The notes under the pieces: model-generated
Databases searched by the model: none
What the model was told of the DNA's origin: nothing
What the model saw: only the letters and a program-made list of their open reading frames with translations
Assembly: GCA_018060305.1 (NCBI GenBank)
Contig: JAGOWF010000035.1
Coordinates: 1 to 14,202 of the forward strand
Reading direction: 5' to 3'
DNA from: Pyrinomonadaceae bacterium
GTDB lineage: Bacteria > Acidobacteriota > Blastocatellia > Pyrinomonadales > Pyrinomonadaceae
DNA: 14,202 bases
In this document: positions 6,136 through 13,620 of the stretch, piece by piece
Numbering within the stretch: position 1 is the stretch's first letter
Layout of the letters: the number at the start of each line of letters is the position of its first letter
Program-made: the position numbers and the translations under genes

Positions 6136-6870
6136 CTATTTTGGGATCGCGAACAAGTCGTCTGCGACCGGCTGATCCACCAGAATTTCCTTTGCCTTAA
6201 AGGTTGCGTATGCAGTGAACGGCCCTAGGTCAAATCGCTGTGAATAGCGCTTTGGAACCGTTACGCCCTCAACGACGGCCATCTCATCGATCTCGACCGA
6301 CGTTGTTACCGTTCGTCCCATCACCTCATATGCCGATTCGTACGCCTTGATCTGGCCCGTCTTGTCATCGAGGAAAAAGTCTGTATAGAAACCGTCAGGC
6401 GTGGTGATCCTGAATCCTTTTCGCTTCTTCTTGCCGTCCCCGGCCGCCGTTATCGGATATCCGGCTTCGCCGACCTTCTGCAGCAGCGGAAAGCCGAGGC
6501 TGTTCATCGGCGGCAATTGATAACCCGACGAATGCTGTCGGTGACCGTCGAAAACCTGCTTTAATGGCTGGATCGGATTATTGAGCTCAAAAAGGTAACG
6601 CTCGCCGGCCAGAACAAAAACGAACGAGGCCGGGATCACCTGGCTCGGCGTCGGCGTGATATCGGCAGAGCCGCGGACCACAAGCGAGCGCATCAGCCGG
6701 AGCTTGTCGCCGCCATGCGCCGCAAGCGCCGCTCTCGCTGTGCTGACAGCCTCCGAAATGCCCGGATCGGCCTTCTCCACAGCGGCCTGCTTACCGGCTG
6801 ACGACGGTTGAGCAAACGAACCGACGGCTAACGCGGCGGTCAGAGCAAGGGCGATCCAGATACGTTTCAT
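6136..6870 (-). CDS. Secreted LolA-like protein of unknown function
   Basis: A 244-residue exported protein. The chosen ATG at 6870 opens a clear signal peptide (MKRIWIALALTAALAVGSFA) and has GGAGG at 6886-6882, with an 11-nt spacing. An in-frame TTG at 6894 would add eight residues and is less likely. After a short linker, AHGGDKLRLMRSLVVRGSADI resembles the start of LolA-like outer-membrane lipoprotein-sorting proteins. The rest alternates beta strands, with PDGFYTDFFLDDKTGQI and a C-terminal LVDQPVADDLFAIPK typical of such folds. It is the last gene of the receptor transcription unit. The fold assignment is a pattern judgement; binding of lipid or ligand is inferred, and no catalytic motif is visible. 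Confidence 0.65.
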   Translation of the reverse strand: MKRIWIALALTAALAVGSFAQPSSAGKQAAVEKADPGISEAVSTARAALAAHGGDKLRLMRSLVVRGSADITPTPSQVIPASFVFVLAGERYLFELNNPIQPLKQVFDGHRQHSSGYQLPPMNSLGFPLLQKVGEAGYPITAAGDGKKKRKGFRITTPDGFYTDFFLDDKTGQIKAYESAYEVMGRTVTTSVEIDEMAVVEGVTVPKRYSQRFDLGPFTAYATFKAKEILVDQPVADDLFAIPK

Positions 6871-6893
6871 ACAAAACCGGGCCTCCAAAGACA

Positions 6894-6927
6894 AAGAGAG
6901 ATGAAACCGCGAGGAGTCATCTCTCTT
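6894..6927 (-). repeat. 11-bp perfect hairpin between receptor and LolA-like genes
   Basis: AAGAGAGATGA (6894-6904) and TCATCTCTCTT (6917-6927) are exact reverse complements with a 12-nt loop. On the transcribed (minus) strand it sits 29 bp after the receptor stop codon and is followed by TGTCTTTGGAGG, so the T-run is weak and merges into the ribosome site of the next gene. It could be a leaky terminator, an mRNA stabiliser or a translational control hairpin. Confidence 0.6.
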
Positions 6928-6956
6928 GCACTGACCGATTATAGCTTACCGAAAGC

Positions 6957-9932
6957 CTACCAGTTAAATCGGGCCTGGAGTTCGATCCTGCGGTTCGGGC
7001 CGCTGCCGCCGCCAAATCCGCCGAATCCGCCAAAGCCGCCGCCGGTCGAGACCGACTGGCCAAAACGGCTTGAACTGAGGCTGCCGACTGGAGCACCGAG
7101 GTTGACCGTGTTGAGCAGGTTTGACGCATTGACGCCGATCGTGAACGAATACTTGCCGTTGCCGCTTCCGCCGCCCATGGGCCCACCGCCGCCGCCGTGA
7201 CGACCGCCGCCTCCGCCACCCATCATCATCCCGGGGCCGCGATGACCCGCGTCGCCGCTGCTGGTGCGTCCCGATCCATCGCCGCCAAAGCTAAACGTCT
7301 TGCTGACTCGCAGATTCACTCCAAAATACGACGGGCCGACGCCGTAATTCCGCGGAATGATCGCTGTCGGGTCGTTGCTTCCGATATCGCAGAAGGCAGA
7401 CGTCAGGCTCAGTTCGCTGCATCGGTTGCTCAGCTCGCCAAAGGTCGGCCGTTCGGTCAGCACGCCGTCACCATTTGAGTCGGTGCCGCGCGTGATATTG
7501 AACGGACGCCCCGAGAACGCCGTGATGAACGGATTTAACGATATGCCCCAAGGCACGGTTACGCTGCCGCCGATCATAAAGCTGTGCCTCGTATCAAAGG
7601 ACGACCGTCCCAACTCGCCTGTCAGGTCATAACTGTAAGCCGGGTAGCTAAACGAGCCGTCAGTGTCGCCATTCGCAAATCCCAATCGGTAGTTGCCGAA
7701 CAGCGAAACCTTCGGATTGAACATCGTCCTGAAATTAAGGATTACCTGCTTTTGCGTCAGCTCACCAGTAGATTCGAACTGCTGAATGTCACCCGCCGTC
7801 GTATCGGGCCGCGACAGACAATTGATGCCGTCAGGACAGATCGGTGCGTTGATGTTTCGCGAGCGAAGCTGGTCCTGCGTTTTTGACGCGATAAAGAACG
7901 CCGCGAGTGTCGTCTTGGCCGGCAATTGCCTCTCAACGCCAATTGCCGCCTGCATCGTGTAGGGCGTCCTGATGTCAGGCGAAACGAGTCGAGTCGTACT
8001 CGACGCTGGTAGCATCTCGAGGATCTGCTGAGCCGTCGGCACATTTGTCACGCCGTTGAGAGTGAACACCGGCTGGGCAAGCAGCAAGCGCGCAGCGGCA
8101 AGCCGGTCGGGATCGGTCTCGTTGGCACTGACCAGCAGATTAAGCTGCGATACGCCGTCAAATCGGGCGGCCTGCAGCGTCAGGCTCTCACTGATGCGGT
8201 CGTAAAAGATACCCGCACCGCCGCGAAAGACCGTCTTCGGAGCCGTAGCACCTCCGGCACCCGGCGACCACGCAAAGCCAAACCGCGGTGCAAAATTGTT
8301 ATTGTTGCTGATGTTCGTCTGATTCTCATATCTGAGGCCAAAGCTCAGCAGCAACGACGGCCTTACCCTCCAATCATCCGTGATAAAGAGGCCCGCATCC
8401 GTGCGGGACACGCTCGCGAGCGGATCGCCTGTCGTGATCGTAAACTGCGTCGGATTATACTGTGGGTCGACTGCCCCCGAAAGCTTACAGCGGTATTGCT
8501 CGATCGGCGAGACAACGCTGTCGCCGTCAAGGTCACAGAGAGCGTCCGCACCAAAGAAACCGGGGAACAGGAACGTTCCGCCAAAGTTGTTCTCAGACCT
8601 GTCGTCCAGACTGAGATGGCGAACACGGGCACCGAACTTGATCGTGTGCTGCATATTCTTGCCAAGCGCAGTGGTCGTAAAATTGTTCAGCTCGAATATC
8701 CGACTCCGGTTGTAGCTCAGCCCGATCTGCGCTCCGCCGCCGGTAAAGGCCGATGAGACGTTGATCGTCGGAATCGTGTTATCACCGGTCTGCTCGCGCC
8801 GGTTGTCGCTAAACTCAAAACGCGTCTCATTTACCGTCTTGGCATTGATGACCATCGTCTCGGTCGCCCTTATCTCATGCTCTCGGCTCGATGTCTCGTA
8901 GGCACGCGACAGGAGTGAAGTATCGCCGATCCCCTGATTCTCAGCGCTCGATTTGTTGAAGTGATAGCGAAGCACAAGCGTATTCTTGTCATTGATCGCG
9001 TAGTCGAAACGCGGGCCGATCGAGAGCCTCTTGTTGGGCACCTGGATGTCCTGTCTGAAGTTCACGATATTCAATGACGGATCAAGTATCTGGGCGTTTA
9101 TGATCGCGTTATTATCGACATCGCGGTTGCTGAAATCGACAAAGAATGACGATTTCCCTTTCTGTATCGGGCCGGAGATATTTGCGCCGTAGAACTTCGT
9201 CTGGCTCGGCGCTCGATTGTTCGCAAACGGATTGCGCGAGTTGAGCATCTCGTCGTTGAAATTCATAAACGCCTGCCCACGCCATTTATCCGAGCCGGGC
9301 TTGGTCAATATCTCGATGCGCCCAAATCCAAGCCGGTCGTACTCGGCCGAGAATGGATTCTGATTGACGCGGATCTCGCGAATTGAGTCCTTCGGCGGAA
9401 GCTGGCCGCCCGTAAAGCCGTCGATGTATATCTGTCCGCCGTTAGGCCCGGCAGACGCGCCGGCCAGTGCCTGCAGCGCGGCCTCAAGCTGATCGGGATC
9501 ATCGGGCAGCGCGTCAAGGTCCTTGCCTTTGAGAACCGTCGCTCCGGCATTGTTGTCGGGCTCCGTCGAGACCCCGGTGTCGCCGCCGATCTCGACGCTC
9601 TCTTCAAGTCCGGCCACCGTCAGCACGACTACGAGTTCGTTGCGTTCGCCCGCAGCGACGGCAACCTCGCTGTTCTCATAAAGCGCGAATTTTGGTGCTA
9701 TCGCCTTGACCGTATAAGTTCCCGGCACAAGCCCCGCGACAAGGTATTCACCGCGCGGATTGGTAACGACCTGCTTCTCCTTTCCGTCCTGCGCAACGAC
9801 TGTTACCGTCGCTCCGCCAACGACTGCTCCAAGACTATCGACTACCTGACCGGCGACACTGCCGGATGCCTGCGCAAACGACAGATTAGCCAAAAACGTG
9901 GTTAGAACTGCGATAAAAAATAACTTTTTCAT
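6957..9932 (-). CDS. TonB-dependent receptor, Oar-like, with N-terminal carboxypeptidase-regulatory domain
   Basis: A 991-residue outer-membrane receptor. Residues 1-20 are a signal peptide. Residues 24-105 are a carboxypeptidase-regulatory-like beta domain (GQVVDSLGAVVGGATV … GEYLVAGLVPGTYTV). About 115-225 is the plug domain (GGQIYIDGFTGGQLPPKDSIREIRV, split here for clarity), and the rest is the beta-barrel, ending RIELQARFNW with the terminal aromatic residue of outer-membrane proteins. No TonB box is obvious. Cysteines occur in close pairs (466/482, 699/705, 838/848), fitting disulfides in surface loops. Loops at 467-478 and 818-829 resemble calcium-binding loops, and 883-926 and 964-978 are Gly-rich. 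No Shine-Dalgarno precedes the ATG; the leader is AT-rich. It lies 47 bp after the DUF5666-type gene. The ligand is unknown. Confidence 0.9.
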   Translation of the reverse strand: MKKLFFIAVLTTFLANLSFAQASGSVAGQVVDSLGAVVGGATVTVVAQDGKEKQVVTNPRGEYLVAGLVPGTYTVKAIAPKFALYENSEVAVAAGERNELVVVLTVAGLEESVEIGGDTGVSTEPDNNAGATVLKGKDLDALPDDPDQLEAALQALAGASAGPNGGQIYIDGFTGGQLPPKDSIREIRVNQNPFSAEYDRLGFGRIEILTKPGSDKWRGQAFMNFNDEMLNSRNPFANNRAPSQTKFYGANISGPIQKGKSSFFVDFSNRDVDNNAIINAQILDPSLNIVNFRQDIQVPNKRLSIGPRFDYAINDKNTLVLRYHFNKSSAENQGIGDTSLLSRAYETSSREHEIRATETMVINAKTVNETRFEFSDNRREQTGDNTIPTINVSSAFTGGGAQIGLSYNRSRIFELNNFTTTALGKNMQHTIKFGARVRHLSLDDRSENNFGGTFLFPGFFGADALCDLDGDSVVSPIEQYRCKLSGAVDPQYNPTQFTITTGDPLASVSRTDAGLFITDDWRVRPSLLLSFGLRYENQTNISNNNNFAPRFGFAWSPGAGGATAPKTVFRGGAGIFYDRISESLTLQAARFDGVSQLNLLVSANETDPDRLAAARLLLAQPVFTLNGVTNVPTAQQILEMLPASSTTRLVSPDIRTPYTMQAAIGVERQLPAKTTLAAFFIASKTQDQLRSRNINAPICPDGINCLSRPDTTAGDIQQFESTGELTQKQVILNFRTMFNPKVSLFGNYRLGFANGDTDGSFSYPAYSYDLTGELGRSSFDTRHSFMIGGSVTVPWGISLNPFITAFSGRPFNITRGTDSNGDGVLTERPTFGELSNRCSELSLTSAFCDIGSNDPTAIIPRNYGVGPSYFGVNLRVSKTFSFGGDGSGRTSSGDAGHRGPGMMMGGGGGGRHGGGGGPMGGGSGNGKYSFTIGVNASNLLNTVNLGAPVGSLSSSRFGQSVSTGGGFGGFGGFGGGSGPNRRIELQARFNW

Positions 9933-9979
9933 AAAACAATAAATAGTGTCGGCAGATCCGACGGTATTAGATCGATCAA

Positions 9980-11179
9980 TTAGAATCCTGTTCCGTCCAG
10001 GCCCGGGATCGAGAAATCACCCGAGACACCCTGTCCGCGACGCGGCCCGCCGGAGTTGTTCGTCGCCCGCGCGATGCGGACAAACGGTTCGACGCCCGCG
10101 ATCAGTTTGATCGCTTTGAGCTTGCCGACAGTTGTCTGGGACGCGTCCGAGGCCCCTGTTAGAATGGCGATCATCTCGCCCGCCTTTAGATCAGCGGCCG
10201 TAATGTTAGGTGCACGCTCGACCATTTCATCCAGCCCGCGGCCGCCGCCATTTATCGGCCCTCGCGGCCCGCTGCCCGCCGGCCCTTGTCCGGCCTGTGC
10301 TGTCTGGCCGGTCGTCGTCGGTGCTCCGGCCGGGCGAATGCCGCCCGGGCCGCCCGTCTGCATCGCGAGCAACCGCTGCACCATTTCTTCTGGAAATCGC
10401 TTGAGGAAAACGGCATCGCCAAACGACACCGTAACGTCTTTATTAGTGGCAACGTCCTTTATCACAGCCTCTTTCGTCGCTGTATCGACCGAGACGACCG
10501 TGCCCGCCATCTGACGAAATCCTCCGGTGAGCACTGTCTCGGCCGCAAACGTCGTTCCGTCCTGACTGCGGTCGCCAAGCGCCCTAAGTTGGTCGCCCGG
10601 CTTGATAATATCCAGCGACGACGGCCGCGCATCGGCAAATTTGACCGAATCGGCCGCGTACCTGAGCACCTTCGCATCCGTTTTAGGCGTGACCGTGACA
10701 GATGTCTTGTTCATCAGCGAACCCGTCTCGATACCGATCTGGTTCGTTTCCGTATTCACCGAAACGACCTTTCCCGAGATGCCTCGCGTCCGCCATTCCT
10801 CAGCTTCTTTCGCGTTCTTTGCCGCAAGGTCAGCCTTTGTCGAGAAATAGACCGTTCGAGCGGTAAAGCCCTTGCCGTCGGCTGTCGGTAGTGCCGAGAT
10901 CGTCAGTTTGTCGCCAATGCTGATATCAGTCAGTTTTCCGCCGGTCGCCGCAGCAATACTCACCTTGTCAGGCGGCACGCGCTTGTAGGCAGTTGACTCG
11001 GTCGTCACAACATCGACATTTCCAGTCTTGGCCGCAACCGTCAGCTTGCTCGCTGACATGCTCACCAACTCGCCTGCGATATACACGGGCTTGATAGACG
11101 TCGGGGCCTGTCCCCAAACGATCGAGACCACGGCCGAAGCAAATAAAATAAAGACAGTCGCAATAAAGCGTTCAATCAT
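9980..11179 (-). CDS. Secreted DUF5666-type repeat protein
   Basis: A 399-residue exported protein. Residues 1-24 are a signal peptide ending VWGQA. Three related beta modules follow at about 33-112, 132-217 and 224-362, each of the form I-x-G-x-V-x-S-V … I/V strands … GDxL … DGxxFxAxxV, the pattern of DUF5666. The third module is interrupted by a Gly/Pro-rich insertion (about 275-318). The tail (372-399) is rich in Gly and Arg. AAGGA at 11192-11188, 8 nt before the ATG, supports the start. The receptor gene follows 47 bp downstream without a terminator, suggesting one operon and a shared envelope role. No catalytic motif is seen; function unknown. Confidence 0.75.
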   Translation of the reverse strand: MIERFIATVFILFASAVVSIVWGQAPTSIKPVYIAGELVSMSASKLTVAAKTGNVDVVTTESTAYKRVPPDKVSIAAATGGKLTDISIGDKLTISALPTADGKGFTARTVYFSTKADLAAKNAKEAEEWRTRGISGKVVSVNTETNQIGIETGSLMNKTSVTVTPKTDAKVLRYAADSVKFADARPSSLDIIKPGDQLRALGDRSQDGTTFAAETVLTGGFRQMAGTVVSVDTATKEAVIKDVATNKDVTVSFGDAVFLKRFPEEMVQRLLAMQTGGPGGIRPAGAPTTTGQTAQAGQGPAGSGPRGPINGGGRGLDEMVERAPNITAADLKAGEMIAILTGASDASQTTVGKLKAIKLIAGVEPFVRIARATNNSGGPRRGQGVSGDFSIPGLDGTGF

Positions 11180-11201
11180 CGTCGTTTTCCTTTCTAAGAA
11201 T

Positions 11202-11242
11202 TTGATACGACATCACATCTCTATAAGCAGTGCACGTATCAA
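11202..11242. promoter_or_regulatory. 8-bp inverted repeat upstream of the DUF5666-receptor unit
   Basis: TTGATACG (11202-11209) and CGTATCAA (11235-11242) are perfect reverse complements with centres 33 bp apart, about three DNA turns. They lie 23-63 bp upstream of the DUF5666-type start in the 137-bp gap that should hold its promoter. No convincing -35/-10 pair was found nearby. The spacing would suit a dimer of dimers or DNA looping, but an 8-bp match can also arise by chance. Confidence 0.35.
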
Positions 11243-11316
11243 TACTAAGACGAAGATTCTATCAGCAAGGTTCATCCCTGTTTGTAAAGAAATGTAAAAT
11301 TGTGCAAGCGTGAGAC

Positions 11317-12300
11317 TTACGAGTTTTGCCAGCGCGTCGTCACCCGGCCGGTGAGGACCAGGCCGATGCCGGCTATGAAGATCGCGAAGAGGGCGATAAG
11401 CCAAACATAGGGGAGCGAGAGCAGAAGCGTCCAAACGACGACGCCGATCAATATAGCGAGGGTTTCTGACCGGTTGGCCTCGCCGAGAAAGTGCTTTTGC
11501 AGGAATTTGCCGGCGCTTACCTGCAAGGCTACCCGGCCAAAAACGTATCCGAGCACAAGCACGAGAGCACCCATCAGGCCGATCGTCGCGCTCAGATAGT
11601 CAGGAAGCACAAGGGCGCCGGCGATCATGAGCGCAATTAGCAGCACAATGGCAGCGGCCCCTACGGCTGATATCTTTAGCAGAGAAAGGTTTATCCGAGC
11701 GACCGCCCGGCTGACGGCACCGGGAGCCAGCGTGGCCATGACCATCGAAACCACGAACCAAAAGAGCGCCAGGATCACTCGCTGAGCAACAAAGCTGAGT
11801 GAGAGGGTCGGGCTGAGTATTTGTGACGGATTCTTTCCAAGGTCGCGAAGCTCCTCTTCAAAAACGCCAAACGTCACCGTCTCTTTGCCCGGCTCCCGCA
11901 ATGGCTCGGCCGCCTCAGGCTTGTATGCGCCGCCAAAGACGATGATATCGCCGCCGACGTATGCCGTCTCTTTCTGGATCACATTACCGCCGACGGCCGC
12001 GATATCGCCCTCCACGCGGCCCTCGATGATGATGTCACCACCAACGGCCAGCACGCCCTTTGCGCGCTTGTTGACGATGACCGATTTCCCGATCACATAG
12101 AGCTCCTGCTCAGGCGCATCGTTGACGATCACAGTAGATTCATCGTCCGAAACCGTGATCTCAGGGTTGACCGCGAGTCCCTGCAGGGCAAGGCCGGCGA
12201 CCGCTATCGCCACCAATGCAGGCAGACGCAGCCGCGACAGCGCGTGACGGAGAATCGAGTTGTCCGAAAGGTAATTCACTTCGCCGGAAAAATAGATCAC
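11317..12300 (-). CDS. Membrane protein with bactofilin-like beta-repeat region
   Basis: A 327-residue protein. A long N-terminus leads to a hydrophobic signal or anchor segment (24-44). Residues about 55-128 are short repeating beta strands with VGGDIIIEGRVEGDIAAVGG and VGGDIIVFGG, as in polymer-forming bactofilin-type domains. The C-terminal half holds four to five membrane helices (about 171-193, 208-233, 237-257, 280-297, 298-318). The start is GTG at 12300, overlapping the anti-sigma TGA (GTGA), so translation is probably coupled. A GTG at 12279 is an alternative start. Being third in a sigma/anti-sigma operon, it may be a target or partner of the stress response. Bactofilin-like character is inferred from the strand pattern; function unknown. 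Confidence 0.6.
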   Translation of the reverse strand: MIYFSGEVNYLSDNSILRHALSRLRLPALVAIAVAGLALQGLAVNPEITVSDDESTVIVNDAPEQELYVIGKSVIVNKRAKGVLAVGGDIIIEGRVEGDIAAVGGNVIQKETAYVGGDIIVFGGAYKPEAAEPLREPGKETVTFGVFEEELRDLGKNPSQILSPTLSLSFVAQRVILALFWFVVSMVMATLAPGAVSRAVARINLSLLKISAVGAAAIVLLIALMIAGALVLPDYLSATIGLMGALVLVLGYVFGRVALQVSAGKFLQKHFLGEANRSETLAILIGVVVWTLLLSLPYVWLIALFAIFIAGIGLVLTGRVTTRWQNS

Positions 12301-12866
12301 GCTCGCCGCATGCGGAGCACTGTCCGCGAAGCGAACCAGATAGTCATCAACAGAAGGGCCAGCACGCCCGCGCCCGCTGCGACGCCGTCCGAACTGACGT
12401 GAGACGCCAGCGAGCGAATGATGATGGCTGCCCCCACGAAGATGGAATAAAGCATCCGTCCCACGATGCCGATGATGCTCGCCGACTGTTCAAGAAAGTT
12501 CAGGATGCCTGCAAACAGTTTCCCCGCATCCGCGCCGACGGCAAAGAGGCCAAATAGTGCGAGTCCGGCCGTGATGAATATCGCGTTGTAGAGCTCTGTG
12601 GGACGCCTCAGGCCGGCGACCGAACTCTCGGCGTTCGCAACGAGGCGACGGGTAAAATCGTCCGGCAGATCCACATTCGCCTCTCGCCTCAATGTCGATT
12701 CGAGGCCGTGCAAAAACTGCTTCTGGCTGTTCAATTCCTCGCGACAGACACGGCACGACGCAAAATGAGCATCGAGTACGATCTCGCGCTCCGCCATCAA
12801 CTCACCATCGAGGTAAGCTGCGATCTGATCCGACGGGCAGGCGTGTTGTGGGTGATCGAGCCTCAT
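12297..12866 (-). CDS. Zinc-binding transmembrane anti-sigma factor
   Basis: A 189-residue protein expected to hold the upstream-encoded ECF sigma factor inactive at the inner membrane. The cytoplasmic N-terminus has the ZAS signature HxxxCxxC (H34, C38, C41) within a helical anti-sigma domain (about 10-60, starting CPSDQIAAYLDGEL). Three hydrophobic stretches follow (93-112, 129-151, 162-180), more than the single helix of many anti-sigma factors. The ATG is 1 nt after the sigma-factor TGA (TGATATG), which is typical of sigma/anti-sigma pairs. Its own stop overlaps the next start. The C-terminus is short and basic, with no large sensor domain, so the signal is probably sensed in the membrane or by a partner. 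Confidence 0.85.
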   Translation of the reverse strand: MRLDHPQHACPSDQIAAYLDGELMAEREIVLDAHFASCRVCREELNSQKQFLHGLESTLRREANVDLPDDFTRRLVANAESSVAGLRRPTELYNAIFITAGLALFGLFAVGADAGKLFAGILNFLEQSASIIGIVGRMLYSIFVGAAIIIRSLASHVSSDGVAAGAGVLALLLMTIWFASRTVLRMRRA

Positions 12867-12867
12867 A

Positions 12868-13473
12868 TCAGATTCCGGTAAATCCCCGTTCGATGAATAT
12901 CGAGCGCATCATCTCGCGTGCGCGAAACAGGCGATTCTTTACAGTGCCAAGCGGTAAACCCGTAACCTGAGCGATCTCGTCGTAGCTCAGATCGCGGGCG
13001 TGACGGAGTAGGATCAGGTCCCGATACGCGGGCGGAAGACAGCGGACCACCGCATCGATCTCTGTCCGCCACTCGCTGCGTTCGCGGTCCTGTTCGGGCG
13101 ACGACATGCGGCTCTCGATCTGGATCTCATACGTGCCCTCGGCGTTCTCCGTCTCAAGACTCTGCGGAGTGATCGAATTTCGCCTGAGGTGATCGATCGC
13201 AGCGTTGTGCGCAATGCGATACAGCCAGGTCGAGAATTTGTACTCAGGACTGTATTTCTCGATCGAGTTGTAAACCTTGATAAAAACTTCCTGCGTTACA
13301 TCGAGCGAGCCTTCGTAGTCACCGATGAGGCGAAATACGTATCCCGTGATCGCCCGTTGATAACGACGCACAAGCTCCTCAAAACCGTCCGTGCGGCCAC
13401 TGATAATGCCGACGATGATCTCGCCGTCGGTCAATGCCCGGATGCCTTCGATACTGGTCGCGTATGCCGCCAT
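12868..13473 (-). CDS. ECF-type RNA polymerase sigma factor (RpoE/SigW group)
   Basis: A 201-residue group 4 sigma factor that directs RNA polymerase to a specific stress regulon. Region 2 spans about 27-96, with DVTQEVFIKVYNSIEKY and STWLYRIAHNAAIDHLRR for core binding and -10 melting. Region 4 (about 133-190) has LPPAYRDLILLRH and the helix-turn-helix LSYDEIAQVTGLPLGTVKNR for -35 recognition. Regions 1.1 and 3 are absent, as usual for the class. The anti-sigma gene follows after 1 nt. No strong Shine-Dalgarno is seen upstream of the ATG. A possible self-recognised promoter lies just upstream, which would fit autoregulation. Confidence 0.93.
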   Translation of the reverse strand: MAAYATSIEGIRALTDGEIIVGIISGRTDGFEELVRRYQRAITGYVFRLIGDYEGSLDVTQEVFIKVYNSIEKYSPEYKFSTWLYRIAHNAAIDHLRRNSITPQSLETENAEGTYEIQIESRMSSPEQDRERSEWRTEIDAVVRCLPPAYRDLILLRHARDLSYDEIAQVTGLPLGTVKNRLFRAREMMRSIFIERGFTGI

Positions 13474-13489
13474 TTCAGTTGCCGTTTAC

Positions 13490-13525
13490 TACGGTAATTC
13501 TATCGATATTGTTTCACCACGCCAA
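13490..13525 (-). promoter_or_regulatory. Candidate promoters of the sigma-factor operon
   Basis: Two overlapping candidates are seen on the minus strand. The first is TTGGCG (13525-13520), 17-nt spacer, TAGAAT (13502-13497), a housekeeping type with a good -10 and a weak -35. The second is GAAAC (13515-13511), 17-nt spacer, CGTA (13493-13490), similar to the GGAAC/CGTC pattern of ECF promoters, and would allow autoregulation. Both leave a short leader before the ATG at 13473. Confidence 0.35.
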
Positions 13526-13539
13526 CTCTGGACAAGAAT

Positions 13540-13615
13540 GACCCACGAAATACACGAAAGGCACGAAACAAAAGGAGAAGTCCTGTTTTCGTGCCTTTCG
13601 TGTATTTCGTGGGTC
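13540..13615. repeat. Perfect 29-bp inverted repeat made of CACGAAA units
   Basis: Arms 13540-13568 and 13587-13615 are exact reverse complements with an 18-nt loop; the loop itself can extend the pairing (AGGA/TCCT at 13573-13576 and 13581-13584). Each arm is a 9-bp tandem repeat: CACGAAATA, CACGAAAGG and CACGAAACA at 13544-13570. It starts 5 bp after the PilM-like stop codon and 67 bp before the sigma-factor start. No T-run follows on either strand, so it is not a classic terminator. It looks like a dispersed palindromic or MITE-like element; similar ACGAAA-rich repeats are, from memory, widespread in environmental genomes. Confidence 0.85.
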
Positions 13616-13620
13616 AAATC

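Noticed and set aside
6901..7200. Proline-rich open frame on the plus strand
   Set aside because: Its Pro runs are the complement of the Gly-rich coding region of the receptor.
10286..10891. A 201-codon open frame on the plus strand opposite the DUF5666-type gene
   Set aside because: Arg-rich with no motif; the opposite strand has a signal peptide and three related modules.
13540..13615. CRISPR array from the repeated CACGAAA units
   Set aside because: The units are 9 bp in direct tandem with no unique spacers, and they form one large inverted repeat.
13540..13615. Standard intrinsic terminator of the PilM-like gene
   Set aside because: No T-run follows the stem on the minus strand; it may still slow polymerase, but it is better described as a palindromic repeat.
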